From NCBI GenBank assembly GCA_003212315.1, contig QCQB01000005.1:43196-107195 (forward strand): DNA of 64,000 nucleotides, read 5' to 3'. The position numbers and the translations under genes are program-made. This stretch comes from SAR116 cluster bacterium AG-447-C21 (GTDB lineage Bacteria > Pseudomonadota > Alphaproteobacteria > Thalassobaculales > Thalassobaculaceae). Positions 10,713-20,717 of this stretch are shown one piece after another. The notes under the pieces were generated by a model, which did no database searches, had not been told where the DNA came from, and saw nothing but the letters and a program-made list of their open reading frames with translations. Within the stretch, counting starts at the first letter, position 1, and each line of letters starts with the position of its first letter.

Positions 10713-11276
10713 ATGTTTATACAAACCGAGGAAACGCCAAATCCGTCTACTCTAAAATTTCTACCGGGAAGAGAGGTATTGCCAAACGGAAGTATGGATT
10801 TTAGATCTGAACAAGACGCGAAGAACTCCCCTCTAGCTGAGGCTTTATTTAACGTCGATGGTGTAGTTGGTGTCTTTCTTTCGGATGACTTTATCACCAT
10901 CACAAAGCGTGATGACAAAGATTGGCATCTGATGAAACCCGGTTTACTTGGCGTCATCATGGAACATTTTACCGCGAACCGTCCCGTCATTATTTCAGAT
11001 GACGAAAATAGTAAGTCGGATAGCTCGGTTAAGGATGAGGACGAGGACGTTGTATTGCAAATAAAAGAACTATTGTACACAAGAGTTCGACCAGCAGTTG
11101 CTCAAGATGGGGGCGATATTGTATTTGAGGACTTTACGGATGGTACAGTAACAGTTCAAATGAGAGGGGCGTGTGCTGGGTGTCCCAGTTCTACAGCCAC
11201 TCTTAAGATGGGCATAGAAAATATGCTGAGGCACTACATTCCAGAAGTGAAAGAGGTTGTAGCGGCAGAAATGTAA
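10713..11276 (+). CDS. NifU/Nfu-type Fe-S scaffold protein
   Basis: Nfu N-domain MFIQTEETPNPSTLKFLPG and C-terminal GACAGCPSSTATLKMGIENMLRHYIPEVKEV (CxxC). Confidence 0.93.
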   Translation: MFIQTEETPNPSTLKFLPGREVLPNGSMDFRSEQDAKNSPLAEALFNVDGVVGVFLSDDFITITKRDDKDWHLMKPGLLGVIMEHFTANRPVIISDDENSKSDSSVKDEDEDVVLQIKELLYTRVRPAVAQDGGDIVFEDFTDGTVTVQMRGACAGCPSSTATLKMGIENMLRHYIPEVKEVVAAEM

Positions 11277-11282
11277 AAACGA

Positions 11283-12287
11283 TTGTTTTGGCGGGGTCGT
11301 TTGAAAGGAAAACAATCAAATATTACTTTTTTTATTTTCGGAATCCTACTGTTTACCTCGTCAGTAGGATTCGTAGGTTTCGGTGAACTGCTTCGGGCGC
11401 CTGTCCAAAAAAACAACTCTTTTGTGATCCATAAGCGCCTTCCAATCTTTTTTGAGCATTATGGAAAAATAAAAAAACTCCAAAATTCAAGTGTGTCTGA
11501 AACAGCGGGGATAAAAGGGTATTTTGAGTCCCAGTCTTCAAAATTAAATCCATTACAAGAATACTCTCGGCTCGTTGCACCTATTTTTATTTGGCGTCTG
11601 CCAAAGGATCTCAAAGGGATAGCAAAAGTAAATCATAGAAAAAAAATTTTCATAACGCTTCTTCTACCACTACTGATTAGACACAATATTGCAATTACCC
11701 AAAAGCGCTCATCCGTCAAAATACTTATTGAAAAACCGATTTCGAGCCTTTCTATTGATGAATACAATTGGCTAGTAAAAACCGCTCTACACTATAAAAT
11801 TTTTGATGAAAGTATATCAAAACCGATTATAACAAAGGAAATATTAAAGGAGTTATTGAATAGGATTGATATTATTCCTGTTTCACTGGCTTTAGCACAA
11901 TCCTCCTTGGAAACTGGTTGGGGAACTTCTCGGTTTTCCATTGATGGAAATGCATTATTTGGTCAATGGACATGGAAAACTAATAAAGGCATTCGCCCCA
12001 AACAAAGAGCCCCAGGAACTAAACATTCCGTTCTCCGCTTTAGTCACTTGGCTGAGTCAATAGAGGACTATACTCACAATTTAAATTCTAGTTCACATTA
12101 TAGAAGTTTTAGGTCTAAACGCAGTGCGCTAAGGAAAGCAGACTATCCAATCGATATATGGGCTCAAAACTTAGTGAAGGAACTCAAAAAGTATTCATCT
12201 AATTCCGAACATTATATTTTAACAATAAAGTCTATTATCCGAGAAAATCAATTAACAGACTTTGATAATTACTCACTGTCCCCTTGA
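11283..12287 (+). CDS. Bax-like glucosaminidase-domain protein
   Basis: IPVSLALAQSSLETGWGTSRFSIDGNALFGQWTW is a glucosaminidase (Bax) motif. Non-ATG start in the ORF track. Confidence 0.75.
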   Translation: MFWRGRLKGKQSNITFFIFGILLFTSSVGFVGFGELLRAPVQKNNSFVIHKRLPIFFEHYGKIKKLQNSSVSETAGIKGYFESQSSKLNPLQEYSRLVAPIFIWRLPKDLKGIAKVNHRKKIFITLLLPLLIRHNIAITQKRSSVKILIEKPISSLSIDEYNWLVKTALHYKIFDESISKPIITKEILKELLNRIDIIPVSLALAQSSLETGWGTSRFSIDGNALFGQWTWKTNKGIRPKQRAPGTKHSVLRFSHLAESIEDYTHNLNSSSHYRSFRSKRSALRKADYPIDIWAQNLVKELKKYSSNSEHYILTIKSIIRENQLTDFDNYSLSP

Positions 12288-12322
12288 GCTAATTATTTTC
12301 AAAGGCGGCTTAAACAGTATTA

Positions 12323-13363
12323 TCAGTTGGAAACTAAAAACTGGATACCAAACCAACGCCAACGCTTATTAGGGCCAGGAAGAGTGCAATTAACCCTAGA
12401 CCTGCCCTTAGGAAGCATAGAATTGAATCTCGCCTCTATTCTGCGTCCTAATCGTTCTAGACGTAATTCGCCTTCGTTCGACGAGAAACAAGCAAGTTGC
12501 TTTATAGGGCCAACCGAACTATCAACGGTAAAACCGAATGCGGGGGGATTTTCAACCAATAACGGGTCCGATGGTAAAACATCGTCAACGGGCAATGGTA
12601 GCGAATTTGCAACAAGTCGGAATCTATCTATTCCACCATATCTTTCATTCAAGGCGAATCTTGGAAGGGCAAATTTATCAGAAGAATTATTTAAAGCGCC
12701 AGAGCTCTGTGTGAAGGCAGCTTTGAAACCACGGTCTTTAATTAACTGTCGAACCGATGAGTTATATTCTCCATAAGGATATGCAAACAGATCAGGACGC
12801 GAGCCTATTTCCCTGCTAATACGGACATTAGCTTTATCTATCTCTTGCTTTACATCCTCTATAGAGATTAAAGGTAAGTGCTTATGGGATTTAGTTTGAC
12901 TACCTATTGTCACTCCTGCTGATTTTAATTCTCGTATTTGATTCCAACTCATATAGCCTGTCGCCTGACGGTCTACTGCATCAGTTGAAATGAAAAGTGT
13001 AAAAGGTATTTTGGCTTCTCGTAATAATGGCCAGGCTTTCTCATAAACAGAGCTATATGCATCATCAATGCTAATACCAACAGTAAAGTCGGGGAGTTTT
13101 TTTCTATCATTAATTTTTTGAACTATTTCGGTGATTGGCAATATATTGTAGCGTTTCCTCTTCAATTCCGCTATGTGAGACTTAAATTGCTCCATTCTAA
13201 TACTAGTAGATGGGAATTGTCCCTCACCAAAACGATGGTAAGCTAAAATCACAGCCGAACCAGCGCTTTTAAATTCAGTCGCCCTAACATTATAATCTGA
13301 CTTGAAAAGTGCGCAAAAGATAAACAGCACCATAACTTGAAAAACAGGGGTTTTGTTTCTCAT
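12323..13363 (-). CDS. Polysaccharide deacetylase family protein (atypical metal-site motifs)
   Basis: AVILAYHRFGE, VGISIDDAYSSVYEKAWPLLREAKIPFTLFIS, MSWNQIRELKSAGVTIGSQTKSHKHL. Confidence 0.82.
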   Translation of the reverse strand: MRNKTPVFQVMVLFIFCALFKSDYNVRATEFKSAGSAVILAYHRFGEGQFPSTSIRMEQFKSHIAELKRKRYNILPITEIVQKINDRKKLPDFTVGISIDDAYSSVYEKAWPLLREAKIPFTLFISTDAVDRQATGYMSWNQIRELKSAGVTIGSQTKSHKHLPLISIEDVKQEIDKANVRISREIGSRPDLFAYPYGEYNSSVRQLIKDRGFKAAFTQSSGALNNSSDKFALPRFALNERYGGIDRFRLVANSLPLPVDDVLPSDPLLVENPPAFGFTVDSSVGPIKQLACFSSNEGELRLERLGRRIEARFNSMLPKGRSRVNCTLPGPNKRWRWFGIQFLVSN

Positions 13364-13498
13364 TTCGTACCAATCTCTATCATTAAATCGATATTTTAAA
13401 GTTTATACTTTTGAAGTAATAAAATAAAAGAAAATATAATTGATGAAATATGTTCAACATGAAAATTATAACAATATCCAAAGGATTTGATAGTTTTA

Positions 13499-14215
13499 AT
13501 GCTAACACTAGCCATTGATAGTTCCAGTTCCTCCTGTTCCGTGGCAATAATGTCAAATGGAATTATCTCTAATAAAGTGAAGGTTCACATGGAACGGGGC
13601 CATGGAACCGCTATCATGCCAATGATCCAACAAGCCATATATGAATCTAATTTTTCACTATCTGATTTTACGGGTATAGCAGTCACCATTGGTCCTGGTT
13701 CTTTTACTGGATTGAGAATTGCTATGGCGGCGGCAAAAGGTCTTGCAATAACGCACACGATACCATTATTAGGCATTTCATGTTTTGAAGCAGTTGCTCA
13801 AAGAGTTAATCAAGCGGATAGGGCATCGTCCTATGACCTTTTGTTGATTGCTTTAAACAGTAAACGAGAAGACCTTTATATAGAATGCAGAGACTCGTTA
13901 AATGAAAAAGTGATTCCCGGTGGGGCTATAAATTCTAATGTTTTATTTGTCAAACTAAAGAAATTGATTGATAGGCAAACGAATATTCGGTTAATTGGAG
14001 ATGGCGGCGCACAGCTGTTAGAAAACGCCCCTATTGATATTTATGATCATTTTTTACCCGTTAATGAGAAAGACAAAGAACCTTTAGACGCCACTGATGT
14101 AGCGCATTGTACATATAACGAAGCGTCGAATTCTAGAGCTAATATCCAGAAGAACACTCCCCGTTTGACGATAGATTACTTGCATTCTCCAGATTTCACT
14201 TTGAGCAAAAATTGA
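13499..14215 (+). CDS. tsaB: tRNA threonylcarbamoyladenosine biosynthesis protein TsaB
   Basis: MLTLAIDSSSSSCSVAI and VTIGPGSFTGLRIAMAAAKGLA. Confidence 0.92.
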   Translation: MLTLAIDSSSSSCSVAIMSNGIISNKVKVHMERGHGTAIMPMIQQAIYESNFSLSDFTGIAVTIGPGSFTGLRIAMAAAKGLAITHTIPLLGISCFEAVAQRVNQADRASSYDLLLIALNSKREDLYIECRDSLNEKVIPGGAINSNVLFVKLKKLIDRQTNIRLIGDGGAQLLENAPIDIYDHFLPVNEKDKEPLDATDVAHCTYNEASNSRANIQKNTPRLTIDYLHSPDFTLSKN

Positions 14216-14808
14216 TTAAAAGAATATCAGGGAAGCGTACGAAACGATCTCAAGTTTTTTATTGTTCCATCTTTAAAAATCAACAAAATAATGAAGCTTA
14301 CCAAAATCGTATAGGAAGTAGGTTTAGCTCTCAAATTAAACCACTACCACGATTACTCGAGACACATCTCATCAGGCAGGCATTTAAATTACAAATATAT
14401 CGGCACGGCATGCGTTGGAGTAATAAGAATTTAAGGCATCACATGCATTCTGAATATTCATGGACATGTTTTGTTACATCACCGGCGAATAACTTTGTTC
14501 ACCAATTGCAGGGTTTTTTATTATTACGGGTCATTGAAGATGAAGCAGAGATACTTTCCATTGGCGTAAAAAAAAGAGTTCGCCGAAATGGAATAGGGGA
14601 ATATTTGATAGAACAAGCAAAACGTTTTTCTACACTTCATCAACTCAAGTCGATACTTCTCGAAGTGGCTGAAACAAATCGGAACGCTGTCGGGTTCTAC
14701 AAAAAACAAGGTTTTCTGAAAATTGGGATCAGAAACAATTATTATGTATTTTCGGGTAAAAATAAGAAAAACGCTATAATTATGCATTTGCCTATCAAAA
14801 CTGGATAA
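14212..14808 (+). CDS. GNAT acetyltransferase, RimI-like (ribosomal-protein-alanine N-acetyltransferase)
   Basis: Follows tsaB with a 4-bp overlap. GNAT core EILSIGVKKRVRRNGIGEYLIEQA...LLEVAETNRNAVGFYKKQGF. Confidence 0.75.
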   Translation: MIKRISGKRTKRSQVFYCSIFKNQQNNEAYQNRIGSRFSSQIKPLPRLLETHLIRQAFKLQIYRHGMRWSNKNLRHHMHSEYSWTCFVTSPANNFVHQLQGFLLLRVIEDEAEILSIGVKKRVRRNGIGEYLIEQAKRFSTLHQLKSILLEVAETNRNAVGFYKKQGFLKIGIRNNYYVFSGKNKKNAIIMHLPIKTG

Positions 14809-14916
14809 AAATCGAAAGGTTGAGTGCCACCATTGCAATTATGCAGAAATAAATATTTAATTTTTCCTTTATACTAAAGGTGCCCGGAATCATCTACCAC
14901 TGAAGCTAGGTGTATT

Positions 14917-15819
14917 ATGTTAAGTCTGGAGACCCAAATGGCCATAATGGAATCTTATGATAGCTCTGTAGTTGGCTCACAAAGTGCCACCTCCCCAATA
15001 GGGCGAGTTATCCCTCCTATTATATTCGGTAACTTGGAGTTAAAGTTAGCTAAAAATTCATATGATATCGAAGCAGCCCAGAAACTTCGATACCGCGTTT
15101 TTTATGAAGAGATGGGAGCCAATCCATCACCCCAAGTCAAGCGCCTTCGATTGGATCATGATGAATTTGATGATGGCGCCGACCATCTTTTGGTGACTGA
15201 TCGGCGATTACGAAACAATTTGAGCGGAGGCGGCAGGCATCCAGTCATTGGCACATATCGTTTGTTACAACGCGCTCACTTGGATCCAAGTCAAAGTTTT
15301 TATACAGCCAATGAATTTGATATATCAAAGATTTTATCATTCCCAGGAAAAATCTTGGAGCTTGGACGTTCGTGCGTGGATATTAACTACCGAAATAGAG
15401 TGACCCTGCAATTATTGTGGCAAGGCATCGCTGCTTACGTTTTTAGTCACAAAATTGATCTAATGTTCGGCTGTGCTAGCTTCCCTGGCACTCAACCAGA
15501 GATACACCAACCAGCGTTAGCCTATCTTCGGAGTCAGCATCAAGCTCCTCAAATTATACGTCCTAGCGCTTTGCCTAAAAAATATATTGATATGGCCAGT
15601 AAACACGAAGCTATTGGTGATGAGGTTATAAAGATAAATAATCTTCCTCCCCTCATTAAAGGTTATATTAGAGTTGGGGGGCAGGTTGGTGATGGGGCAG
15701 TCATAGATAGTCAATTCAATACCACAGACGTCTGTGTAGTAGTGAAAACTGAATCTCTGCCAACTAGATACCGCAGACACTATGAACGGTCTTTCTCTAA
15801 ATCTATGCAACTTCAATGA
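14917..15819 (+). CDS. olsB: GNAT-type ornithine N-acyltransferase (OlsB-like)
   Basis: AQKLRYRVFYEEMGANPSPQVKRLRLDHDEFDDGADHLLV...GTYRLL...ELGRSCVD is the OlsB-type family. Followed by an acyltransferase with 4-bp overlap. Confidence 0.8.
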   Translation: MLSLETQMAIMESYDSSVVGSQSATSPIGRVIPPIIFGNLELKLAKNSYDIEAAQKLRYRVFYEEMGANPSPQVKRLRLDHDEFDDGADHLLVTDRRLRNNLSGGGRHPVIGTYRLLQRAHLDPSQSFYTANEFDISKILSFPGKILELGRSCVDINYRNRVTLQLLWQGIAAYVFSHKIDLMFGCASFPGTQPEIHQPALAYLRSQHQAPQIIRPSALPKKYIDMASKHEAIGDEVIKINNLPPLIKGYIRVGGQVGDGAVIDSQFNTTDVCVVVKTESLPTRYRRHYERSFSKSMQLQ

Positions 15820-16652
15820 TTGATACTTTGAATGCCAACCAAACAAAATCATCTAATAGTGGAAACGCTAAGTTGCGACTTTTTGAACATGCCATTTGGC
15901 ACCAAATATTTGATGCCAAATGGCTATCTGCTGTCAGATTATTTCTATACGGACTCACAACTCTAATAATATTACCATTTCAAGTCCTGGCCTTATCAAC
16001 TTGCTTACCATTGAGAATTTCTATCCCCGTTCTTCATCATAAATTAATAACAAAAATTATTGGTTTAAAAATTGATAGAGTTGGAGACATTTCTGGGGAT
16101 AAAAAGGTATTATTCGTCAGTAATCATCTATCTTATCTTGATATAATTATTCTTGGATCACTTATTCCGGGGAGGTTTATAGCAAAATCAGAAGTCGCTA
16201 ACTGGCCAATCTTTGGGTTTTTATCCAAAATCACTCGCACTATCTTCATTCGGCGAGACCGGAAAGCATCCCATGATCAAGTAAGATTAATTAAAGAACA
16301 GCTAGACCGGTGTGAAAAATTAATTTTATTTCCCGAAGGTACTAGTTCTGATGGAAGACGGGTTTTACCATTTAAAAGCCCTTTATTTGATGCAGCTATG
16401 CTTACAAATTCAATAGTCCAACCCATTACCATTCGTTATACTCACTTGAATGGGATACCCGTTGGTTATTCTAGTAGGTCGCTTTTTGGTTGGTATGGCG
16501 ATATGGACTTGCGCCCCCATCTTTGGAATGCTTTATCGCTAGGAATTTTCACCATCGAGGTTGTATTTCATGAGCCAATTAGAGCCGATCAGTTTTCAAA
16601 CAGAAAAAAACTTGCCGTGTATTGTCAAAAAACAGTTGCAAAAGGACTATAA
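15816..16652 (+). CDS. olsA: Lysophospholipid / lyso-ornithine lipid acyltransferase (OlsA-like)
   Basis: PlsC motifs VSNHLSYLDI (NHxxxxD) and LILFPEGTSSDGRRVLPFK. Confidence 0.78.
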   Translation: MIDTLNANQTKSSNSGNAKLRLFEHAIWHQIFDAKWLSAVRLFLYGLTTLIILPFQVLALSTCLPLRISIPVLHHKLITKIIGLKIDRVGDISGDKKVLFVSNHLSYLDIIILGSLIPGRFIAKSEVANWPIFGFLSKITRTIFIRRDRKASHDQVRLIKEQLDRCEKLILFPEGTSSDGRRVLPFKSPLFDAAMLTNSIVQPITIRYTHLNGIPVGYSSRSLFGWYGDMDLRPHLWNALSLGIFTIEVVFHEPIRADQFSNRKKLAVYCQKTVAKGL

Positions 16653-16766
16653 CTAATTATAGGCAGGTTGACTTGATTTAGTGCGATGATAATCTGCGTG
16701 TGTTTCTATAGTTCTTTAAGAAAGTTAAGCTGTTTTGAACTTCATTTATCCCTCGTGTGCAACGTA

Positions 16767-18212
16767 ATGGCTAGTTCTGGTGTTTTAGAAAATCCAACAG
16801 GGAATAAGACATTATTTATCAAAACTTATGGCTGTCAGATGAATGTATATGACTCTGATAAGATGGCAAAACTGCTGGAGCCATTGGGTTTTATTTTGTG
16901 CAACAGTGCTTCAAATGCTGATTTAATAATACTAAACACCTGCCATATCCGCGAAAAAGCTACAGAGAAAGTTTTCTCAGAGCTGGGTCGGTTGCGTAAA
17001 TTGAAAATGGAAGGGTTTAAAAATGGTAGGAACGTGCTTCTTGCAGTTGCAGGATGCGTTGCGCAAGCAGAAGGGAGTGAAATTATATCACGAGCTCCTT
17101 ATGTAGATTTGGTCTTTGGTCCACAGACGTATCACAGATTGCCAAACATGGTTATTGAGGCAACAAACTCCCGACAAGAGAGTGAAATAAATGGCGCCGG
17201 CATTATCGATACAGATTTTCCTGTTGAAACCAAGTTTGATCACCTACTAACGGATACTAAATCGTCAACGAGTGCCTTTTTGAGTATACAGGAAGGATGT
17301 GATAAATTTTGCTCGTTTTGTGTTGTTCCTTATACCCGTGGAGCCGAGGCGTCTAGGCCTGTCGAGCAAATACTTAACGAAGGTATAAACTTAATTAAAG
17401 CTGGGGCAAAAGAGCTTGTTTTATTGGGACAGAATGTGAATGCATATCATGGGCTCTCTAAAGCTGGCAAAGAGTGGTCGTTGTCCCGATTAATTAGAGA
17501 ACTAGCGGAAATCGATGGATTAGCTCGAATTCGCTACACAACCTCCCACCCTAAAGATATGGATCATGAACTTATAATGGCTCATGCGGAGGTTCCTCAG
17601 TTAATGCCATATTTGCATTTACCAATCCAAACTGGGTCTGATCGAATGCTAAAAGCTATGAATAGAAAGCATAATGTAGCTTTCTATGTAAAAATTATCG
17701 AAAAACTTAGAGCAGTCCGGCCCGATATAGCCTTGTCATCAGACTTTATTGTTGGACATCCCGGGGAAACTGATAATGACTTCGCGGACACAATTCGCCT
17801 TATAATGGAAATCGGTTACTCACAAGCCTATTCATTTAAGTACAGCCCACGTCCAGGAACACCTGCCTCTAACCTTGAACAACTATCTGATGCGACTAAG
17901 TCGGACAGACTACAAACCCTTCAACAACTCCTTAATGAGCAGCAATTCTCGTTTAATATGCAATGTATTAATACATCGCAGAAAGTCTTAGTGGAGAGGC
18001 GGCGCGACCGTGATGGCAGATTAACTGGGAGAACCCCATTCATGCAAAGCGTCAGCTTTGATGGGCCAATTCGATTGTTAGGTGAGGTGATTGATATCAA
18101 TGTTGAACATGCAAGTGAAAAAAGTCTATTCGGCAGAGTTGCGATCAAAGAACAAGATAGGAGTCATGTGATAATGAATAAAAATTATTCTGAAGAGAGG
18201 AAACAAGCTTGA
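16767..18212 (+). CDS. miaB: tRNA-2-methylthio-N6-dimethylallyladenosine synthase MiaB
   Basis: LFIKTYGCQMNVYDSDKM and radical-SAM CxxxCxxC QEGCDKFCSFCVVPYTRGAEASRP. ORF open from 16686; likely Met start at 16767. Confidence 0.95.
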   Translation: MASSGVLENPTGNKTLFIKTYGCQMNVYDSDKMAKLLEPLGFILCNSASNADLIILNTCHIREKATEKVFSELGRLRKLKMEGFKNGRNVLLAVAGCVAQAEGSEIISRAPYVDLVFGPQTYHRLPNMVIEATNSRQESEINGAGIIDTDFPVETKFDHLLTDTKSSTSAFLSIQEGCDKFCSFCVVPYTRGAEASRPVEQILNEGINLIKAGAKELVLLGQNVNAYHGLSKAGKEWSLSRLIRELAEIDGLARIRYTTSHPKDMDHELIMAHAEVPQLMPYLHLPIQTGSDRMLKAMNRKHNVAFYVKIIEKLRAVRPDIALSSDFIVGHPGETDNDFADTIRLIMEIGYSQAYSFKYSPRPGTPASNLEQLSDATKSDRLQTLQQLLNEQQFSFNMQCINTSQKVLVERRRDRDGRLTGRTPFMQSVSFDGPIRLLGEVIDINVEHASEKSLFGRVAIKEQDRSHVIMNKNYSEERKQA

Positions 18213-19228
18213 ACGTCAAGTCAGTTGGCAACTATCGGTTAAATCTCGATTTTGACAATTATAAGCTTTTGCCATTATTGTTTGGACAGCATGACTGTAA
18301 TCTGGCTCGAATAGAACAAAAACTTCATGTTTCCTTGGCCTGTTTCGGAAGCATAATAGAAGTGAGTGGAAACCAGGTGGACACGGAAAAGGCAAAGGTA
18401 ATTTTAGAAACTCTTTATCAAAAGCTTGAGTCATCCGAAAACGATCAAATGTTAGAAACAAGTATCGTAGATGCAGCCATCAAATGGGTTGAGAAGACGG
18501 CAAATAAATCCGGTGACATAAAATTAGCTGATTTTAATGATTCTTCATCAATATTGACCACTTGGAAACGAAAAGTAGCTCCACGCTCTCCAAATCAGCA
18601 TTATTATATAAAATCACTGATGCAAACTGAACTGGCCGTAGGTGTAGGTCCAGCCGGAACCGGAAAAACTTATCTAGCCGTTGCAGTAGCGGTCGCCATG
18701 TTAAAAAATCGCCAAGTTGAAAGATTAATTTTATCACGACCCGCTGTAGAGGCTGGGGAACGGCTTGGCTTTCTACCTGGGGATTTAAAAGATAAAGTGG
18801 ACCCATATCTACGGCCACTCTACGATGCCTTGCATGATATGATGCCAGGGGACCAAGTAGAACGACTTATAGAAAATGGTGAGATTGAAATTGCACCTTT
18901 GGCTTTCATGAGAGGAAGGACACTCGCAAACTCTTACGTTATATTAGATGAGGCTCAAAATACGACGCCAGCGCAAATGAAAATGTTTTTGACAAGGATG
19001 GGAGAAAACTCCCACGTTTGCATCACGGGTGATTTATCTCAAATAGACCTACCAATCGGAGCCAAATCAGGACTTAACGATGCTCTCGAAATTCTCAGAA
19101 CGATACCAGACGTAAGTATCACAGAATTCTTTTCATCTGATGTGGTTCGCCACCCAATGGTAACAAAAATTGTCAATGCATATGACCAGCGAGATGGCAA
19201 ACAGTTTTACAAGGTACCCGCACAATGA
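18209..19228 (+). CDS. PhoH-like ATPase
   Basis: VGPAGTGKTYLAVAVAV, RPAVEAGERLGFLPGDLKDKVDPYLRPLYDAL, VILDEAQNTTPAQMKMFLTRMG. Confidence 0.95.
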   Translation: MNVKSVGNYRLNLDFDNYKLLPLLFGQHDCNLARIEQKLHVSLACFGSIIEVSGNQVDTEKAKVILETLYQKLESSENDQMLETSIVDAAIKWVEKTANKSGDIKLADFNDSSSILTTWKRKVAPRSPNQHYYIKSLMQTELAVGVGPAGTGKTYLAVAVAVAMLKNRQVERLILSRPAVEAGERLGFLPGDLKDKVDPYLRPLYDALHDMMPGDQVERLIENGEIEIAPLAFMRGRTLANSYVILDEAQNTTPAQMKMFLTRMGENSHVCITGDLSQIDLPIGAKSGLNDALEILRTIPDVSITEFFSSDVVRHPMVTKIVNAYDQRDGKQFYKVPAQ

Positions 19229-19279
19229 CTCCTCTAAGTATGTTGACTTGTCCCAAAAACCTTTATTAGGGGTGGCTAG

Positions 19280-19786
19280 ATGACCAATACTACTATTGAG
19301 ATTACTGTAGATTGCAAAGAATGGTACCTCGTAGACAGCAATATAGAAGGAGTTTGTCAAAAAACTATCACCACGGTATTTGAAAACCAAGTAGTTCCAT
19401 TCAGTTCGTCAAAAAGGGAGATTGGTCTATTGTTAACAACAAATGACCGGATGCTTGATTTGAATAAGTTGTACAGAAAAAAAGATGGGCCAACTAATGT
19501 TTTATCTTTTCCAAGCGGATCACAAAACTTTTATGAAATACCATTTGTTCTTGGCGATATTGCTATAGGATACTCGATCACTTTAGAGGAAAGTATTAAG
19601 GCTAATCTAACTTTCCTCAACCACATGCAACATTTATTAGTGCACGGTTGCCTACATTTACTTGGTTTTGATCACGAAAAAACTAACGAAGCGGAAGAGA
19701 TGGAGCGAATTGAGATTAACATTCTCAAAAAACTCAATATCGATAACCCTTATGATTTATCAGCTCGCGAAAATATCAATTCATGA
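19280..19786 (+). CDS. ybeY: Endoribonuclease YbeY
   Basis: LNKLYRKKDGPTNVLSFP and zinc motif HLLVHGCLHLLGFDHEKTNEAEEME. Confidence 0.95.
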   Translation: MTNTTIEITVDCKEWYLVDSNIEGVCQKTITTVFENQVVPFSSSKREIGLLLTTNDRMLDLNKLYRKKDGPTNVLSFPSGSQNFYEIPFVLGDIAIGYSITLEESIKANLTFLNHMQHLLVHGCLHLLGFDHEKTNEAEEMERIEINILKKLNIDNPYDLSARENINS

Positions 19787-19854
19787 AAACAGTGCAGAGA
19801 TTTAATCGCTTTGTGATACTTTAAATCCGCTAACTATTTAATGGACCTAAAACA

Positions 19855-20709
19855 TTGAGTTTTTTTGAAAAAATAAACAATTTTTGGCTGTTGAGAAATT
19901 TTTTCAAACCACAAAAAGCTGATATTGTTCGTGGAACTCTGGAAGAGTTAATTGATGATGATGAGATTCATGTCGACACCGATAGTCATGAAAGAACACT
20001 TCTTAGGAATGTTTTGGATTTGCGTGATATCACTGCCTGGGATGTAATGGTGCCACGTGCAGATATCACTGCAATAGATGTGAAAACACCTATTCCAGAA
20101 CTTGTCTCTGAAATGGTGAAAATGGCACACTCCCGATTACCCGTGTATCGAAACACCTTAGATGAAGTTATAGGTATGGTTCATATAAAAGATGTTTTGG
20201 CTCAACTAAATTCAACAAAGAAAATGGGGCTATCTGACCTTATCCGAAAAGTTTTATTTGTTTCACCCTCGATTAGGGCTCTCGACCTTTTGCAAGAAAT
20301 GAGAATGACTAGATTACATTTAGCATTGGTTGTTGATGAGTTTGGCGGTATAGACGGTTTAATTACAATAGAAGATTTAGTCGAGGAAATCGTTGGAGAA
20401 ATAATCGATGAGCATGATGTTGAAGAGGGACCAAAAATAATCAATCAATCCGATGGAACGGCCATTGCTAACGCCAGAGCTACCGTGGAAGAATTGGAAG
20501 AGCTGTTTGGGCCTGTATTAAATGCAGAAGAAAAAGAGGAAGCAGAAACACTAGCTGGCCTCATTTTTAGTATAACTGGCCGAATAGCAAAACGAGGTGA
20601 GATTATCCGTCATAGAACTGGTTTGGAATTTGATATTATAGAAGCTGATCCTAGACGCTTAAAAACGGTTCGAGTGCGGCGTCCCTCCGAGAGTCTGCCC
20701 TCTGAATAA
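19855..20709 (+). CDS. CBS-domain protein, CorC/hemolysin C family
   Basis: RNVLDLRDITAWDVMVPRADITAID...HSRLPVYRNTLDEVIGMVHIKDVL...VVDEFGGIDGLITIEDLVEEIVGEI. Confidence 0.93.
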   Translation: MSFFEKINNFWLLRNFFKPQKADIVRGTLEELIDDDEIHVDTDSHERTLLRNVLDLRDITAWDVMVPRADITAIDVKTPIPELVSEMVKMAHSRLPVYRNTLDEVIGMVHIKDVLAQLNSTKKMGLSDLIRKVLFVSPSIRALDLLQEMRMTRLHLALVVDEFGGIDGLITIEDLVEEIVGEIIDEHDVEEGPKIINQSDGTAIANARATVEELEELFGPVLNAEEKEEAETLAGLIFSITGRIAKRGEIIRHRTGLEFDIIEADPRRLKTVRVRRPSESLPSE

Positions 20710-20717
20710 ATCGGTTA

